A stretch of 64,000 bases of DNA, from assembly GCA_032622095.1 (NCBI GenBank), contig CP136066.1, positions 174,095,164-174,159,163 of the forward strand, given 5' to 3'. The DNA comes from Siphonodentalium dalli. Its lineage: Eukaryota > Mollusca > Scaphopoda > Gadilida > Siphonodentaliidae. Below the pieces are notes generated by a model that made no database searches, was not told the origin of the DNA, and worked only from the letters and a program-made list of their open reading frames with translations. This document shows, one piece after another, positions 1-11,894 of this stretch (positions are counted from its first letter, which is position 1; each line of letters starts with the position of its first letter). A program made the translations under genes and the position numbers.

Positions 1-165
1 AATAATTTTTTCCAGAAATTTACCTCAAACATTTGACATGGGTTTCTGTGCATCATTGTTACAAAGTTTAAAATGAGAAATTTCACAAACAGAGAGCAAA
101 ATTCCGAAAATGTTGAAGAAAACTTACGAAATTTACTGCAAACGTGCTAATTTCCTCAGAATTTT

Positions 166-584
166 GCAGAATGAGGTCCCCAGATGGTGAATTTAGTGAC
201 GCTATCCCACATAGCGGGCTAGCATCACTAAATTCACCCTCTGGGGATCTCATTCTGCTTAGGCCTCATCTTCTCTGGAAAGTTTCTTTATTATCAAATT
301 TCTAAAGAAACTTCTTCACACAGTTTCTATTTCATTTTTAGTTTAGTTTCTCTATATCTCCAAATTGGCAGACTACACAATGCATAATCGAGGTTCTCAA
401 TGGGTGTACACCATTTGGGAACTTCAATCTGAGTCTATGTCTCCCATAGCAGATGAGGCCATACAGAATGAGGTTCCCAGAGGGTGAATTTAGTGATGAT
501 AGCCCGCTATGCGGGATAGTCTCAATAAATTCACCCTCTGGGGACCTCATTCTGCAAATGACAGGCACACTAAACTCAGGCTTG
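166..584 (-). mobile_element. HP8 element, left terminus missing
   Basis: HP8 is a short element whose full copies have ends CAAGCCTG...CAGGCTTG, then on each side a 90-95-bp hairpin starting GCAGAATGAGGTCCCC, then GGCCTC and a 200-250-bp interior. This copy begins at the left hairpin, so the first 30 or so bases are lost; its right end is complete. 'Minus' means the interior runs opposite to the copy at 26154. Confidence 0.85.
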
Positions 585-1147
585 CATTCCAGACTGTTCC
601 AGATCTGATCATTTGGGGGCGTAATTCTATTTATATATATATCTATATGCAAAATTACCCCCAACACCGGTGAAGATGTTCAAGTGGAAATTATTCTGTT
701 CTCAAAGTGAGTGGGATAAAAATTATATTAAAACTTAAAAGCATCAATCTATAATTCATTGATATTGCATGCATCAAAGAACAAAACAATCTCCCGTTAC
801 ATGAGCTAACGGCTCCAAAATGGTAAGATGACATCAAGTCCTATTCTGGGAGACGGAAAAAATGTTTTCATTACAAAATCAATGAGGGAAAAAATTTTGG
901 TGATTAATCTTCACAAGACAGTCGAGAATGCTTTGGGGTGACTGGTCGGCAATGTGTGAATCGGTCTGATGGTAATCGATAGTCCGCCCCCATAATGCAC
1001 ATAAAAGGTAACGACATGGTGATAAATTATCACTAGATAAATGGATTCTTAATTATTTGATTGATCAGGTTATAGAGACGAAGATTCTGATTATTCTTGG
1101 ATAAATAAACTCTAGGTGGTTAACCTCGCTGTGATACATGTATTGCA
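585..1147. other. Unassigned AT-rich DNA
   Basis: No gene, tandem repeat or recognised element seen. Confidence 0.5.
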
Positions 1148-1568
1148 CAAGCCTGATTATAGCGTGTCTGTCATTTGCAGAATGAGGTCCCCAGAGGGCG
1201 AATTTAGTGATGCTATCCCGCATAGCAGGCTAACATCACTAACTTCACCCTCTGGGGACCTCATTCTGCTTAGGCCTCATCTTCTCTGGAAAGTTTCTTT
1301 ATTATCAAATTTCTATGGAAGCTTCTTCACGCAGCTTCTATTTCTTTTTTAGTTTAGTTTCTCTATATCCCCAAATTGGCAGACGACACATTGCATAATC
1401 GAGGTTCCCAATGGGTAATCGAGGTTCCCAATGGGTGTACATCACAATATTCACCATTTGGGAACTTCAATCTCAGTTTATTGTCTCCCATAGCAGATGA
1501 GGCCATGCAGAATGAGGTCCCTAGAGGGTGAATTTGGTAATGCTAGCCCACTTGGTAATGCTAGCTTG
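1148..1568 (-). mobile_element. HP8 element, right hairpin truncated
   Basis: Left terminus CAAGCCTGATTATAGCG and left hairpin are intact. The right hairpin breaks off after its first arm, and ggtaatgctag is duplicated before a closing ...GCTTG. The interior contains a short local duplication of 'aatcgaggttcccaatggg'. Confidence 0.8.
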
Positions 1569-2830
1569 TATGTGCAACACAATCAAATATACATTGTTTC
1601 TTAGATTAAGCCTGGCATATACCTACTCATTAAAACCTTTCTTTGAAGATGCTCATTCTATTCCAGTTAAAATAAAACAAATTTATACCAATCACAAAAA
1701 CACAGTGAAAACATCCGGTGCTACACAAATTTAACATGAAATTTAAAAAAAAAACAGATGTTCAATCAAAAATATTGTATCGCTCCACTGATGGTTTTAA
1801 AAATAATAACAAAATCAGTAAAACAATTAATTCGGGAGACAGAAGCTCCCTTCTTGTCTCTTAGACTCAGAATTATTATTTTATACTGCTGAATCAATAC
1901 AGAAAGTTCAGGGAAGAGACACATCTTTCTATTAAAAAAATATTGTTTTTTTTTTTTTAATTCAGTCAAAACTAGAGGTGGGCTGTCCAAATGGGACTAA
2001 GAATACCCCCATGGCAGTCGAGAAAACCTCAAAATTTCCCAATCGGCCTCTGTGCCAAGTTTAAAAAAATGACCAGAAAATGAAGGAATAAAAGCTCGGA
2101 CAAAATTATGCATCTTTAGAATAAAGGGGGAAAACTCCACAAAAAAATCGGATAGACCTCATAATCGCAGGTGTACAGGTTCCCATGGTAATAAATATCT
2201 GTGCCAAGTTTTAAAAAAAATAGACAGATAAATGCAGAAAAAAAAAGCTAAACAAAATTGTTTTTTTCCCCTTTGTTATGTAAACAAAAGCAAAAAAAGT
2301 TACCTGGCTTTTGTTTAGATCCGGATATGGTAAACATAAAGAGCGTTATTTGTTACTGTTTTCCTGATATGGAAATAATAAAGAGCGTTTAAATCATTTT
2401 TGTGTGATTAACCAATAGAATTGCGCTGTGTTATGTAAACAGAAGCACAACTTCTGTAACACAAACAGGCTCTTGTTTACGTACACCATCGTACATCTTG
2501 ACGACAATATACTGTTTATGCGCTGATTATGAACAAAACTATATATATTTTGGTGTTCCTTCTGTTGATGGTGCTTTGAACAAATATAAATATTTCTGCA
2601 ACGAACACGGCCCGTGCCTTTAAGGGATATATGAACTGTTGCTATTGGGTAAAAGTCATAAAAGCGTATGACCTGATGTTTAATTAATACTTCAGCATTG
2701 GAATATTGATTTTACAGGCGTTATTAGACAACACGAAAACCCATTTATGTTCGTAGAACAATCAGTATACAGCAATTAATCCTTCTAGTTACATTGTTTA
2801 TGCATTGTTTCTTTCATGTTGGAGAATATA
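1569..2830. other. Unassigned DNA with weak repeat traces
   Basis: Faint family-N-like text around 2030-2220 (gtgccaagtttaaaaaaa). 'ttatgtaaacaaaagc' and 'ctcttgtttacgta' at 2277 and 2470 are roughly inverted. No coding signal. Confidence 0.45.
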
Positions 2831-2925
2831 TAGTGGGCTAGCATCACTAAATTCACCCTCTGGGGACCTCATTCTGCTTAGGCCTCATCTTCTGGGAAGT
2901 ATCTATTGTCTCAAATTATACACTG
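2831..2925. mobile_element. HP8 fragment
   Basis: Only the second half of a left hairpin (gggctagcatcactaaattc ... ctcattctgc) plus the adjoining taggcctcatcttctgggaag remains. Confidence 0.75.
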
Positions 2926-2988
2926 GCGTATTTCGCTGCACCATAGCAATTATTATAGAGGGAGAAGTGACACCTTTAAGGGAGAAAT

Positions 2989-3209
2989 TACAGTAATGCC
3001 CTAAATAATCGACGCCTTTATAACCACATCATAATTATGGGTAATTTTTCAGGATTTAGATGGAAATATGGCTTGTTACCATTCATCGGAAAGCTCTCAC
3101 TGAGAGCTTTCCGATGAATGGCAACAAGCCATATTTCCGACTAAATCTTGAAAAATTACCCATAATTCTGCTGAGGTTAAGGAGTCGATTATTTAGGGCA
3201 ATACTTTAA
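2989..3209. mobile_element. TA-1 palindromic MITE
   Basis: TA-1 has ends TACAGTAATGCYCTAAATAA and complement and is a near-perfect 215-bp inverted repeat throughout (ttatgggtaacttttcagga, gcttgttgccattcatcgga, apex around agctctcactgagagct). TA flanks every complete copy, so a mariner/Tc1-type mover is likely. This copy has several substitutions; the right end is caatacttta. Confidence 0.88.
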
Positions 3210-3260
3210 CTCCTATATTTTCCTGTATGCTGGTCTGTAAAACATCGGCCTGCCAATCTA

Positions 3261-3505
3261 TTAACCCTTCCATGACTGGAGCTTCCTGAAATTTTGCAAA
3301 AACCTTGTGCCAATGCATTCTCTTATATATGCATATATAATATAAGAGAACACATTGGTCTAACTATATTTATCTTGACCCTGTAATACAGTGCATTCTC
3401 TTATATATGCAAAGCCCCATATGGGAGATTCAGATATATAAGAGAATGCACTGGCACATGATCTTTAATGCTGAACCAGCGCAGCTGCAGTCATGAAATA
3501 GTTAA
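3261..3505. mobile_element. TT-3 element (TTAA, two hairpin cores)
   Basis: Left end TTAACCCTTCCATGACTGGA, right end cagtcatgaaatagTTAA. It contains two diverged relatives of the 66-bp hairpin core (3310-3360 and 3400-3465), separated by a 'cttgaccctgtaa' linker. Confidence 0.82.
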
Positions 3506-4144
3506 AAGGGACGAATGGCTCTCACAATGGGTAAATTTGCACAAAAAAATGAAAGTCTGTAAAAACATCATTCACATGGCGGAATAGATCAAATTTATTC
3601 TTATATTCATTATTGATAGTTCTCCAATGATGAAATTTTGTGTATGTTATGTAAACAGTTCAAATATTTTAGTCTGAATATTATTATCAGAATATTTTTC
3701 AATGTTTTAACCTTTTCGTGAAATTTTTATTAAACTTTGGTATCTTATTGGATTAATTGAACTTTCGTTAATTCCACTGTAACAGTAGTAATTACATAAC
3801 AATGATTATGATATGCAAAATCTTATTATTGGAGAGTTATTGATAATGAAAATAAGAACAATGTCAATCTTTTTTTCATGTACTTGTTGAACGTAATAGT
3901 TAGCATATTGCATTCCAAGAAGGACTATATCTCCTGAAAAATATAGAATCAAACATTACATGTATATATAGCTTCAAATCTTACAAACACCCCACAATTA
4001 TAGTGTCAAATCACAAGGTTAAATTCTGTCAAGATAATAAACTCAAAGTAGGCTTTGAAATATATTAACTGCATTCCTGCTAAAGAAACATTAACAGGGT
4101 AAACAAGGTAAATTATAAAAAAAAAATTCAATCGAAACATTTCC

Positions 4145-4505
4145 TAATTACCCCAAGGTTAATAGATAACCACCACATGGTTAATATGTGTCAATACCCA
4201 GGGTTGATATGTGTCAAACAGAATGTCAATATGTGTCAAGCAGAAGGGTTAAAAGGTTTTAAGCAGCATGGTTAATATTTCTCACACACCAGGGTTAATA
4301 GGTTTTAAGCGCCAGGGTTAATATTTCTCACACACCAGGGTTAATATTTCTCACACACCAGGGTTATAAACATCTATGAAACCGAAAGGGTTAGGAACCT
4401 GATATGTGCCAAACCCTAAGGTTAAAACATGTCAACCAGAGTTAATAGGTGTTAATCCACAGGGTTAATAATAAGTATAAAACGCAGGGTTAATATGTGG
4501 CATTT
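4145..4505 (+). repeat. Degenerate tandem repeat around 'agggttaata'
   Basis: About fifteen imperfect units of 20-25 bp of the type cagggttaatatgtgtcaa or cagggttaatatttctcaca. Old array with variable spacing. Confidence 0.75.
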
Positions 4506-5011
4506 CGTATGCTTAGCAAGGACTTGGTAATACATCATTAATCTTAATTTTCCAAAAGTAGTTGATGATGATAATATAATATGGAATAAAATTAAATTAA
4601 TATAGAAGAATTAAACTCTTTATAGACATTATTATTTTTAATCAAACTCAATTGATGATGAAATTGAATGAACAAAATACAAACAATTCACTGTATTTGT
4701 AGACTGATGATGGTGATAGAAAAAACGGCTTGGGGTGGGATTACGTGATTTTGGTTTTATGCATATTCGGTTAATTTGCATAAGAAAAGCCATGCACCTA
4801 TGGTTTGCATTAAAGCAAAATAGACTTTTTCTTCTATATATTTAACAGAAAATTATTTTTTGGCTATAAATTACTATAACAAAAGTTTGAACACTATGTG
4901 TGACCAGAGACCAGCCCAGAAGTTACAATATGAAATTATTGCCTTGTCCCTCCCCAGTAGTTAGGGAGAAGTGGACTGCTATAAGATGGAAGTCATACTG
5001 TAAACTTTCAT

Positions 5012-5412
5012 TTAAAGGTACTCAATCCGATCAGAGGGTCCCCATATCATCAAGATACAATAACAACAACAACATTTCTTCAAATTACGCTTTAGTTATC
5101 AGAATTGATTAATTGCAACAAAATGATGCTAACCACTGTCAATTACGGTATCAAATTTCCCAAAACATGTTATTTATCAACATTTTGTTCAACGAAATAT
5201 GGCCGACTTGAGTATTCACGAAATTTGGTGGTATTTACCACTTGTTTTTAGAGTTATCCATCTTCATCCGCAATTTTGACCGAGACCATTCGTTGATGGT
5301 GTGTTTCTGGGCCACAAACAATTGAAATAACACACTTCAAAAATCGATATCTGATCACTTTGAGCTTTGATGGGTCGATTCCTCGACTCAAATTAAATAT
5401 AAGTACCTTTAA
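5012..5412. mobile_element. TT-6 element (TTAAAGGTAC ends)
   Basis: TTAAAGGTACTCAATCCGAT at the left and aagtacctTTAA at the right. The interior has caacaacaacatttcttcaa, then a central ttagagttatccatcttcat block, then gagctttgatgggtcgattc. Five copies of the family are seen. TTAA boundaries suggest a piggyBac-like mover although the ends are AGGTAC rather than CCC. Confidence 0.78.
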
Positions 5413-5676
5413 TAACTCAACTTCAGCCTCTATCAGTATTCTCACGCGATGCCAGACACCATTCATAATTCACTTACAATCGGTCAAGATACACTAATTT
5501 CTAAATTTCTAATTTCTAGGCTGGTCGCTGTACAGTGTGGCATTAACCTAGCAATATGTGCAACATGTGACCAACATATATTCATATATTCTTGTAAAAA
5601 AAATAGATTATCAGTGAGATGTGAATTAAGCATGCAAAGGTAGTGGGATTAATAACCAAATCCAGAAAATTAAACC

Positions 5677-6052
5677 TTAACCCTTCCATGAGAGAATACA
5701 TTGGCCTAACATTATACAGTAATGCTCTAAATAATCGACTCCTTAACCCCAGCAGAATTATGGGTAACTTTTTCGGAAATATGGCTTGTTGCCATTCATC
5801 GGAAAGCTCTCCCTGAGAGCTTTCCGATGAATGCAACAAGCCATATTTCTGACTATATCCTGAAAAATTACCCATAATTCTGCTGTGGTTAAGGAGTCGA
5901 TTATTTAGAGCATTACTGTATACCTTGAACTTGTAAGCCAGTGCATTCTCTTATTCTCCCATAGGTAGACTCACATATACATGTATAAGAGAATGCACTG
6001 AAACAGGGTTTTTAATGCTGCACCAGTGCAGATCCCACCATGAAAGGGTTAA
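5677..6052. mobile_element. TT-3 element split by TA-1
   Basis: TTAACCCTTCCATGA at the left and caccatgaaagggTTAA at the right. A TA-1 palindrome (5715-5920) is inserted after the left arm, and most of the first hairpin core is missing. A 28-bp direct repeat (taaccaaayccagaaaatt type) flanks the element at 5649-5680 and 6049-6080. Confidence 0.82.
5715..5920. mobile_element. TA-1 inside TT-3
   Basis: Ends TACAGTAATGCTCT and AGAGCATTACTGTA; a small deletion in the left arm (aactttttcgg). Inserted into the TT-3 element at 5677-6052. Confidence 0.9.
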
Positions 6053-6401
6053 TAACCAAACCCAGAAAATTAAACCTTAAAGTGACTCCTGATCTTCAAT
6101 TGTCCGATTTGAAATCAAATCATCATTAACACATTTTATATACCAGATAATAATTAAATTGGACCCATGAGCCAGGAAATTTTGTTGGCCAGATATTGAC
6201 TAAATGTTTCACACGTTTTCAATTTTTGTCAGCCCAGCAAAATTCCAATGATCACCTCTTTATATAAAGAGCATTAATTTAACATATTTAATGACCTGTT
6301 TTGATCCCTGGAGCCGAACCAAAAGCAAGCATAAATTTCAGGAGTCAAACCACCATGGGGCTGTATTGTGAGGATTGAAGATCAGGAGTAGCTTTAAAAC
6401 C

Positions 6402-6607
6402 TTAACCATTTCAGTGCCAAGTCCGATTTTTGTATCAACCCATATTTCCTTGATCATTTTTCAAATTTATTGATTATAATAATGTGATACATTGATGGAA
6501 AGAGCTCTTTCCATCAATGTATCACATTATTATAATCAATAAATTTGAAAAATGATCAAGGAAATATGGGTTGATGCAAAGATCGGACTTGGCACTGAAA
6601 GGGTTAA
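6402..6607. mobile_element. TT-4 element, almost perfect palindrome
   Basis: TTAACCATTTCAGTGCCAAG at the left and its complement at the right. The whole 206 bp folds on itself around aaagagctcttt with only a few mismatches. Its right TTAA (6604-6607) is also the left TTAA of the TT-6 element. Confidence 0.9.
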
Positions 6608-7070
6608 AGGTACTCAATCTGATCAGACACTCCTAAATTACTATTTCTTTGGCTTCGGCGGTAAAAAATATTTGATTCGAGTCGAGGAACCCACCCATTA
6701 AAGCTCAGAGTGATCAGATATCGATTTTATAAGATTGTTATTTCTCGAGATCTGCAGTAACAAGTGGCCTAGAAACATGTGGGCAAACGGATAGTCTTCT
6801 GGATGAAGATGGATAACTCTAAAATCAAGTGGTTATTATTACCACTTAATTTTAGAGTTATCCATCTTTATCCGCAAGACTGTCCATTTGACCACGTGTT
6901 TCTGAGCCACTTATTACAGCAGATCTCGAGAAATAACAATCTTATAAAATCGATATCTGATCACTCCGAGCTTTGATGGGTGGGTTCCTTGACTCGAATA
7001 AAATATTGTTTACCCCCGAAGGCGAAGAAATAGTAATTTAGGAGCGTCTGATCAGATTGAGTACCTTTAA
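6604..7070. mobile_element. TT-6 element, long palindromic form
   Basis: TTAAAGGTACTCAATCTGAT and complement; 467 bp that fold into a long hairpin around taaaatcaagtggttattat. Both arms carry the gagctttgatgg block that other copies have once. It shares TTAA 6604-6607 with TT-4. Confidence 0.85.
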
Positions 7071-7584
7071 CCAGTGCCATGCAAGCAAGTGAATATTCAT
7101 ATGACATACACATTATAAGATCTGCTATCTGTAATGCTGGAACTGAAGCAAAATAAAAATTAGCATTATAAATCACACGATATCAATCAGATTTCGCAAA
7201 TAATAAATGTTGCAACAGCTGAGTCGATAAGTATCGGAGATTTGCACAAACAAGCCACAAAATTGTGACGACTAATAGCTGCATAGCAGAGGACATGGCT
7301 ACATCAACAGTGACATATATATATGTAAATCATTCTTGGGAGTGTATTATTGCTTTTTCTCATGAATATGCAAATCAAGTAAAGACACAATATAGACTAC
7401 AATATCGATTATATGAAATATCAAGAGAGAGTTGTTTGATAATTTGTGTAGGAACTAATTCGAAGCAGAGAAGGTTGTAAGAAGTAAATGACAGTCTATG
7501 TTATAGACATTGAGAGGGGATGTTTAATAAAAAGATATGTCTGGAACAAAATCAAATGAGACCTGATAGTATTCGGGCATTGGG
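7071..7584. other. Unassigned DNA
   Basis: Nothing recognisable; the longest frame is 71 codons and has no motif. Confidence 0.5.
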
Positions 7585-7592
7585 TTTATCAG

Positions 7593-8019
7593 CAAGTCTG
7601 AATTTATTGTGTCTGGCATTTGCAGAATGAGGTCCCCTGAGGGTGAATTTAGTGATGCTATCCCGCAAACTTCACCCTCTGGGGACCTCATTCTGCTTAG
7701 GCCTCAACTGCTATGGGAGACCTAGGATCAGATTGAAGTTCTCCAGTTGAAGTTGGTGACATTCACCCATTAGTCACCTCGATTATGTATTTTATCTTCT
7801 GCAAATTAGGGGATATAGAAACTCAGCAGAAGGGAAAAAGTAACTAAAAACAATGTTAATTTAAAATTATAGATACTTCCCAGAAGATGAGACCTAAGCA
7901 GAATGAGGTCCCCTGAGTGTAAATTTGGTGATGCTTGCCTGCCATGTGGAATAGCATCACTAAACTCACCCTCTGGGGACCTCATTTTGCAAATGTCAGA
8001 CACAATAAATTCAGACTTG
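7593..8019 (+). mobile_element. HP8 element, complete, with 8-bp duplication
   Basis: Ends CAAGTCTG and CAGACTTG. Target duplication TTTATCAG at 7585-7592 and 8020-8027, perfect. The left hairpin has lost its apex (gctatcccgcaaacttcaccc); the right hairpin is complete. No coding potential. Confidence 0.92.
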
Positions 8020-8067
8020 TTTATCAGAGTGGGTTTCCTATGTTCCCCAGATATTATCCATTTCCAT

Positions 8068-8297
8068 ACTAAAAATACTCATTGATGAGGAGTTATTCCT
8101 TAGGAAATGTTCAGATAAAAAGTTCAACAAACGAACATCTGAACATTCCCCTCCCATAAATAGTACTCATTCTATGCTTGTATTATCTGTCGTCTGCTCA
8201 TTTTTCTGAAAACCCCTCCAGATGAATAATAGACCATTCCAATGTATACTGTTAAGACTGAATGGGAGAATCCATTTACTATAAAGATGTATTCAAG
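8068..8297. mobile_element. TT-5 element, right end lost
   Basis: tactaaaaatactcattgat ... aatgggagaatccatttact. Contains ccattccaatgtatac and a facing pair of gttcagata/tctgaac blocks. Neither TTAA survives. Confidence 0.72.
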
Positions 8298-8360
8298 GTT
8301 ACCGGTGCTTTGTATACTGTTACAAATATAAATGAAAATATTGAGCAAAAATTCTATAAA

Positions 8361-8602
8361 TTTTACCCTGTGCCAATGCATTCTCTTATATATGCGAGTC
8401 GACCATAGGTCGCCTCGCATACATAAGAGAATGCATTGGCCTAACAATTTTTTACAATTTTAATAATTTTTTCTTGTATTCTTTAACAATTTTATAATTT
8501 CACCCATAGAGCCCCAGACAAACATGAGCAGACGACACTCTTCTATATGCTTCTATATATGTGTGGGGCTCCCTGCAGGGTAATGGATGTTTTTTTATTT
8601 TA
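8361..8602. mobile_element. Hairpin core plus 170-bp tail, paralogue of 61268-61509
   Basis: ttaccctgtgccaatgc, a hairpin core (8373-8440), an AT-rich stretch, then agccccagacaaacatgagc and gtggggctccctgcagggta. The same order occurs at 61268-61509 with few differences. It lacks the gacccgcc outer arm of that copy. Confidence 0.75.
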
Positions 8603-8791
8603 TTGGAATCTCGATAGGTTCTGGTAGTGATTCTACATTACTAAATTTCATTGCATTTATATGTACATGTAATAGTAACTCCTGAGATCTAAAGTTGTCA
8701 TCTGGAAACAAAAAATTACTGGACAGATGGATGGATCGACTAATAGACCAAGAACATAGTTAGTATGCCATCTTGTTTTTAAATGGGCATA

Positions 8792-9029
8792 TTAACCCTT
8801 TGAGTGCCAGGGAACGATCTCATCGGCCCTAAACCTACAAAATAAGTCTGTTAAAGAATATAAGAATAAATTATTAAAATTGTAAAAAATTGTAATAAAA
8901 AAAAGGTTAGGCCAATGCATTCTCTTATATATGCGAGGCGACCTATGGTCGACTCGCATATATAAGAGAATGCATTGGCACAGGGTATATGGGTTGATAC
9001 AAAAATCGACCTGGCACTCAAAGGGTTAA
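8792..9029. mobile_element. TT-2 element (TTAA, 238 bp)
   Basis: Ends TTAACCCTTTGAGTGCCAGG and complement, with a single 66-bp hairpin core (8911-8980) and AT-rich spacer. Outer arms share 'tttgtatcaacccatat' with TT-4. Confidence 0.88.
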
Positions 9030-9108
9030 AAATAATAACATTTATTGTAAAATTTATTATGTTTTACCAGAGAATATATTTGAAACGTTCAGGAAAAAGA
9101 ATGCATAA

Positions 9109-9484
9109 TTAAAGACATATTATGTACTTGTTCGGGTGCGTGAAACTGATCAGTCAGTATTCAGGAGCTATGCCAACTGGAAGAATGTAGCATTCTACTG
9201 ACATCGCCGAAAATTTCAAGCAAATCGACAGTATGACTCTATAGGAAACATCAACCGAACTATGCTCAATTGTAAATATTTATTTCTCGATTCGGGACGC
9301 AACTATTGGTGATAAACTAACAAAAATGATTTTGCCACCAAGAGTCACTGCGTTTAATTAATATATAAGAATGATGGTGTGTGTTGTCAATTTGGATATA
9401 ATATTTGTAAAAACAACTACTTTGAGCAAGATATTCTCAAATTCTATTTGAAAAACCCTACCGGAGTGTTTCACATCACTTTAA
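9109..9484 (+). mobile_element. TT-7 element (TTAA-bounded, two copies in window)
   Basis: TTAAAGACATATTATGTACT at the left and tttcacatcactTTAA at the right. Most of its 376 bp matches, inverted, the sequence at 57524-57918 (e.g. ccaactggaagaatgtagca, cgattcgggacgcaacta, catcactttaa). Similarity stops at TTAA on both sides in both copies, which defines the element. Apart from TTAAAG the ends are not repeats of each other. No coding capacity. Confidence 0.65.
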
Positions 9485-9685
9485 GCTCACAAGTAAAAGT
9501 ACACAATTTCATTCCAGACACGGAATTGATGGGAACGAGACGATAATACGGTTTCACAATGTCAACAATATACAAGATAAACTTCCAGACTGATACATCG
9601 AACCAGAGGATTGTCAGGATGACATCGTATAAAAGATCTACGACGATCAGATCAAGTCTACACTTGGTATTACCCATAGTGTACA

Positions 9686-9902
9686 TACAGTAATGCCCAA
9701 AATAATCGACTCCTTAACCACAGCAGAATTATGGGTAACTTTTCAGGATTTAGTTGGAAATATGGCTTGTTGCCATTCATCGGAAAGATCTCGGGGAGAG
9801 CTTTCTGATTAATGGCAACAAGCCATATTTCCGAATAAATCCTGAAAAGTTACCCATAATTCTGCTGTGATTAAGGAGTCGATTATTTAGGGCATTACTG
9901 TA
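9686..9902. mobile_element. TA-1 copy
   Basis: Complete, with ends TACAGTAATGCCC and GGGCATTACTGTA. Confidence 0.92.
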
Positions 9903-10200
9903 CTATAGCAATATGTCACAGTGGTTGATGATCATAGGAAGAAATTAAATTCACGTTCAATGGGTATTACTTTTTGTCAGGGGAAGTAACCGAGCTAATA
10001 AATAAACATGCCGGAATATAGCGAACCCTCGGAGGGAGGAAAATAAGATATAGAAACGTAGTAGCAATCAGTCTTCGCTGGAAAATAAGAGAATTGTCAT
10101 TCGGGAGACCATATTAAAAGAGTGCGTAGAAATTTATGTTTGTCAATGAGTTTTAAGTTCTAAGGGCTTCGGTTTCAATCTACGGGCCAATAATAATTAG

Positions 10201-10400
10201 TTAACCCTTCCATGACTGGAGCTTCCTGATATTTTGCGAAAACCCTGTGCCAATGCATTCTCTTATATATGCGAGTCTCCCATAGGGAGCCTCGCATATA
10301 TAAGAGAATACATTGGCCTAACAATATTTACTTTGACCTTGTAAGCTAGTGCATTCTCGTATATATGTGAGGCTTCCTATATAAGAGAATGAACCGGGCC
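10201..10400. mobile_element. TT-3 left half
   Basis: TTAACCCTTCCATGACTGGA followed by a good hairpin core (10250-10316) and the first part of the second. The matching right end may be the fragment at 11402-11475, with about 1 kb of other sequence between. Confidence 0.78.
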
Positions 10401-10859
10401 TTTAGATTGGAGTAATTTGGGCACATTAGGGTGAAGCATTGTTCAGCCTGGTAGGAGAATATTTAAAAATTGGGACCAAATTTTTGTTTGCATTTTATTT
10501 CCAAGAATGATAGATTCCGAGATAATATTTCATTGATATCAATGGCATATTATTTAGTGTTTTTCAGTAATACAAGAGGTACGCTGTCGCGTGGCATTTG
10601 CCCCCGACCGTATCAATTCGGATTAAGCATGGACGAAACTGCGGATATCTGAGGAGGTCTATATGACCATTCCAAAAGAAGTTCGTACAGAAATGTTGAC
10701 TAAAAACCCACCGACTAAAGTCAGGAGGCATATCTTTTGAGTGCACAAAGGCCAAAACTCTCTTTGTTTATACTGAAACATTTCACACCACTTTAGTCTT
10801 TACCAATACCATTGGAAGTGTGAGTCATGTAGTAAAATTGTATATAAAATTATAAAAAC

Positions 10860-11297
10860 AAGCGATCCGGAAACCAAAAAACAAGCGAAAATTCAAATTT
10901 TCTAAGTTGAAAAAAAAGCCATAACTCTGGCAAAAATCATCAGATCATACCCAAATTCGCACTTGACATGTATTTTCATATAACTGATCCACAAAAAAAC
11001 GGGATTTGCAATCGTACCACCAAAGCTCACGCTATCATCTGGAAACCAAAAAAAACAAGAGAAAAATTGAATTTTCTAAGTAAAAAAAGGGCCACAACTC
11101 TGGTGAAAATGGGTGGACGAAAACCCGCGCTATGCATGTAGCTGTTCCCCCATGCTGCTCTATCACCATACCAAATAACAGCTAAATCTGCCAAGCGGTT
11201 GCTGAACAATAATGCAAAATGTTTGTACGGACGTACGGACAGACGTACGGACGGAGACGTCGACTATATACCCGCCGACTTCAAGTCGGGGGCATAA
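10860..11297 (+). repeat. Family-N repeat with microsatellite and terminal hairpin
   Basis: Two units around gccataactctggcaaaaat, then cggacgtacggacagacg and the hairpin ccgacttcaagtcgg followed by ggcataataaa. Non-coding. Confidence 0.7.
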
Positions 11298-11401
11298 TAA
11301 ACCTAGCTAAGCAATGACAAAAATAGCATTTTCATGTTTATTTTGGGCACTTTTCCGTATTTTGGGCACAACATTTACCAACTTAAATTTGGAGGAATAC
11401 A

Positions 11402-11475
11402 TGTATAAAGGCCTGATGAACTGGCATAGGATCTTTAAGGCTGCTCCAGCGTTGCTCCCATCATGAAAGGGTTAA
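11402..11475. mobile_element. TT-3 right end
   Basis: ctggcataggatctttaagg ... cccatcatgaaagggTTAA, the usual right terminus of TT-3. Possibly the partner of 10201-10400. Confidence 0.7.
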
Positions 11476-11552
11476 AGATGCTCCGTCTCTCCCGTTATCA
11501 CTTTCAACAACAACAAAATTTCTGTGCAACTCCTTTTCAAGGCACATTTCGA

Positions 11553-11894
11553 CTATTACATGTATTACCAAAAAACACCAACTATTACATGTATTACCAA
11601 AAAACACCAACTATTACATGTATTACCAAAAAACACCAACTATTACATGTATTACCAAAAAACACCAACTATTACATGTATTACCAAAAAACACCAACTA
11701 TTACATGTATTACCAAAAAACACCAACTATTACATGTATTACCAAAAAACACCAACTATTACATGTATTACCAAAAAACACCAACTATTACATGTATTAC
11801 CAAAAAACACCAACTATTACATGTATTACCAAAAAACACCAACTATTACATGTATTACCAAAAAACACCAACTATTACATGTATTACCAAAAAA
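11553..11894 (+). repeat. 28-bp minisatellite, about 12 units
   Basis: Unit ctattacatgtattaccaaa-aaacacca, nearly identical throughout. Because 28 is not a multiple of 3 and the unit has no stop in any forward frame, all three frames stay open (up to 146 codons); these are not genes. Confidence 0.95.

Noticed and set aside
9471-9686. 71-codon minus-strand frame with hydrophobic segments (DLLYDVILTILWF)
   Set aside because: Starts at the edge of TA-1 and ends at the edge of TT-7, with no splice pattern or recognised motif. Checked as a TMEM63 exon and does not fit.
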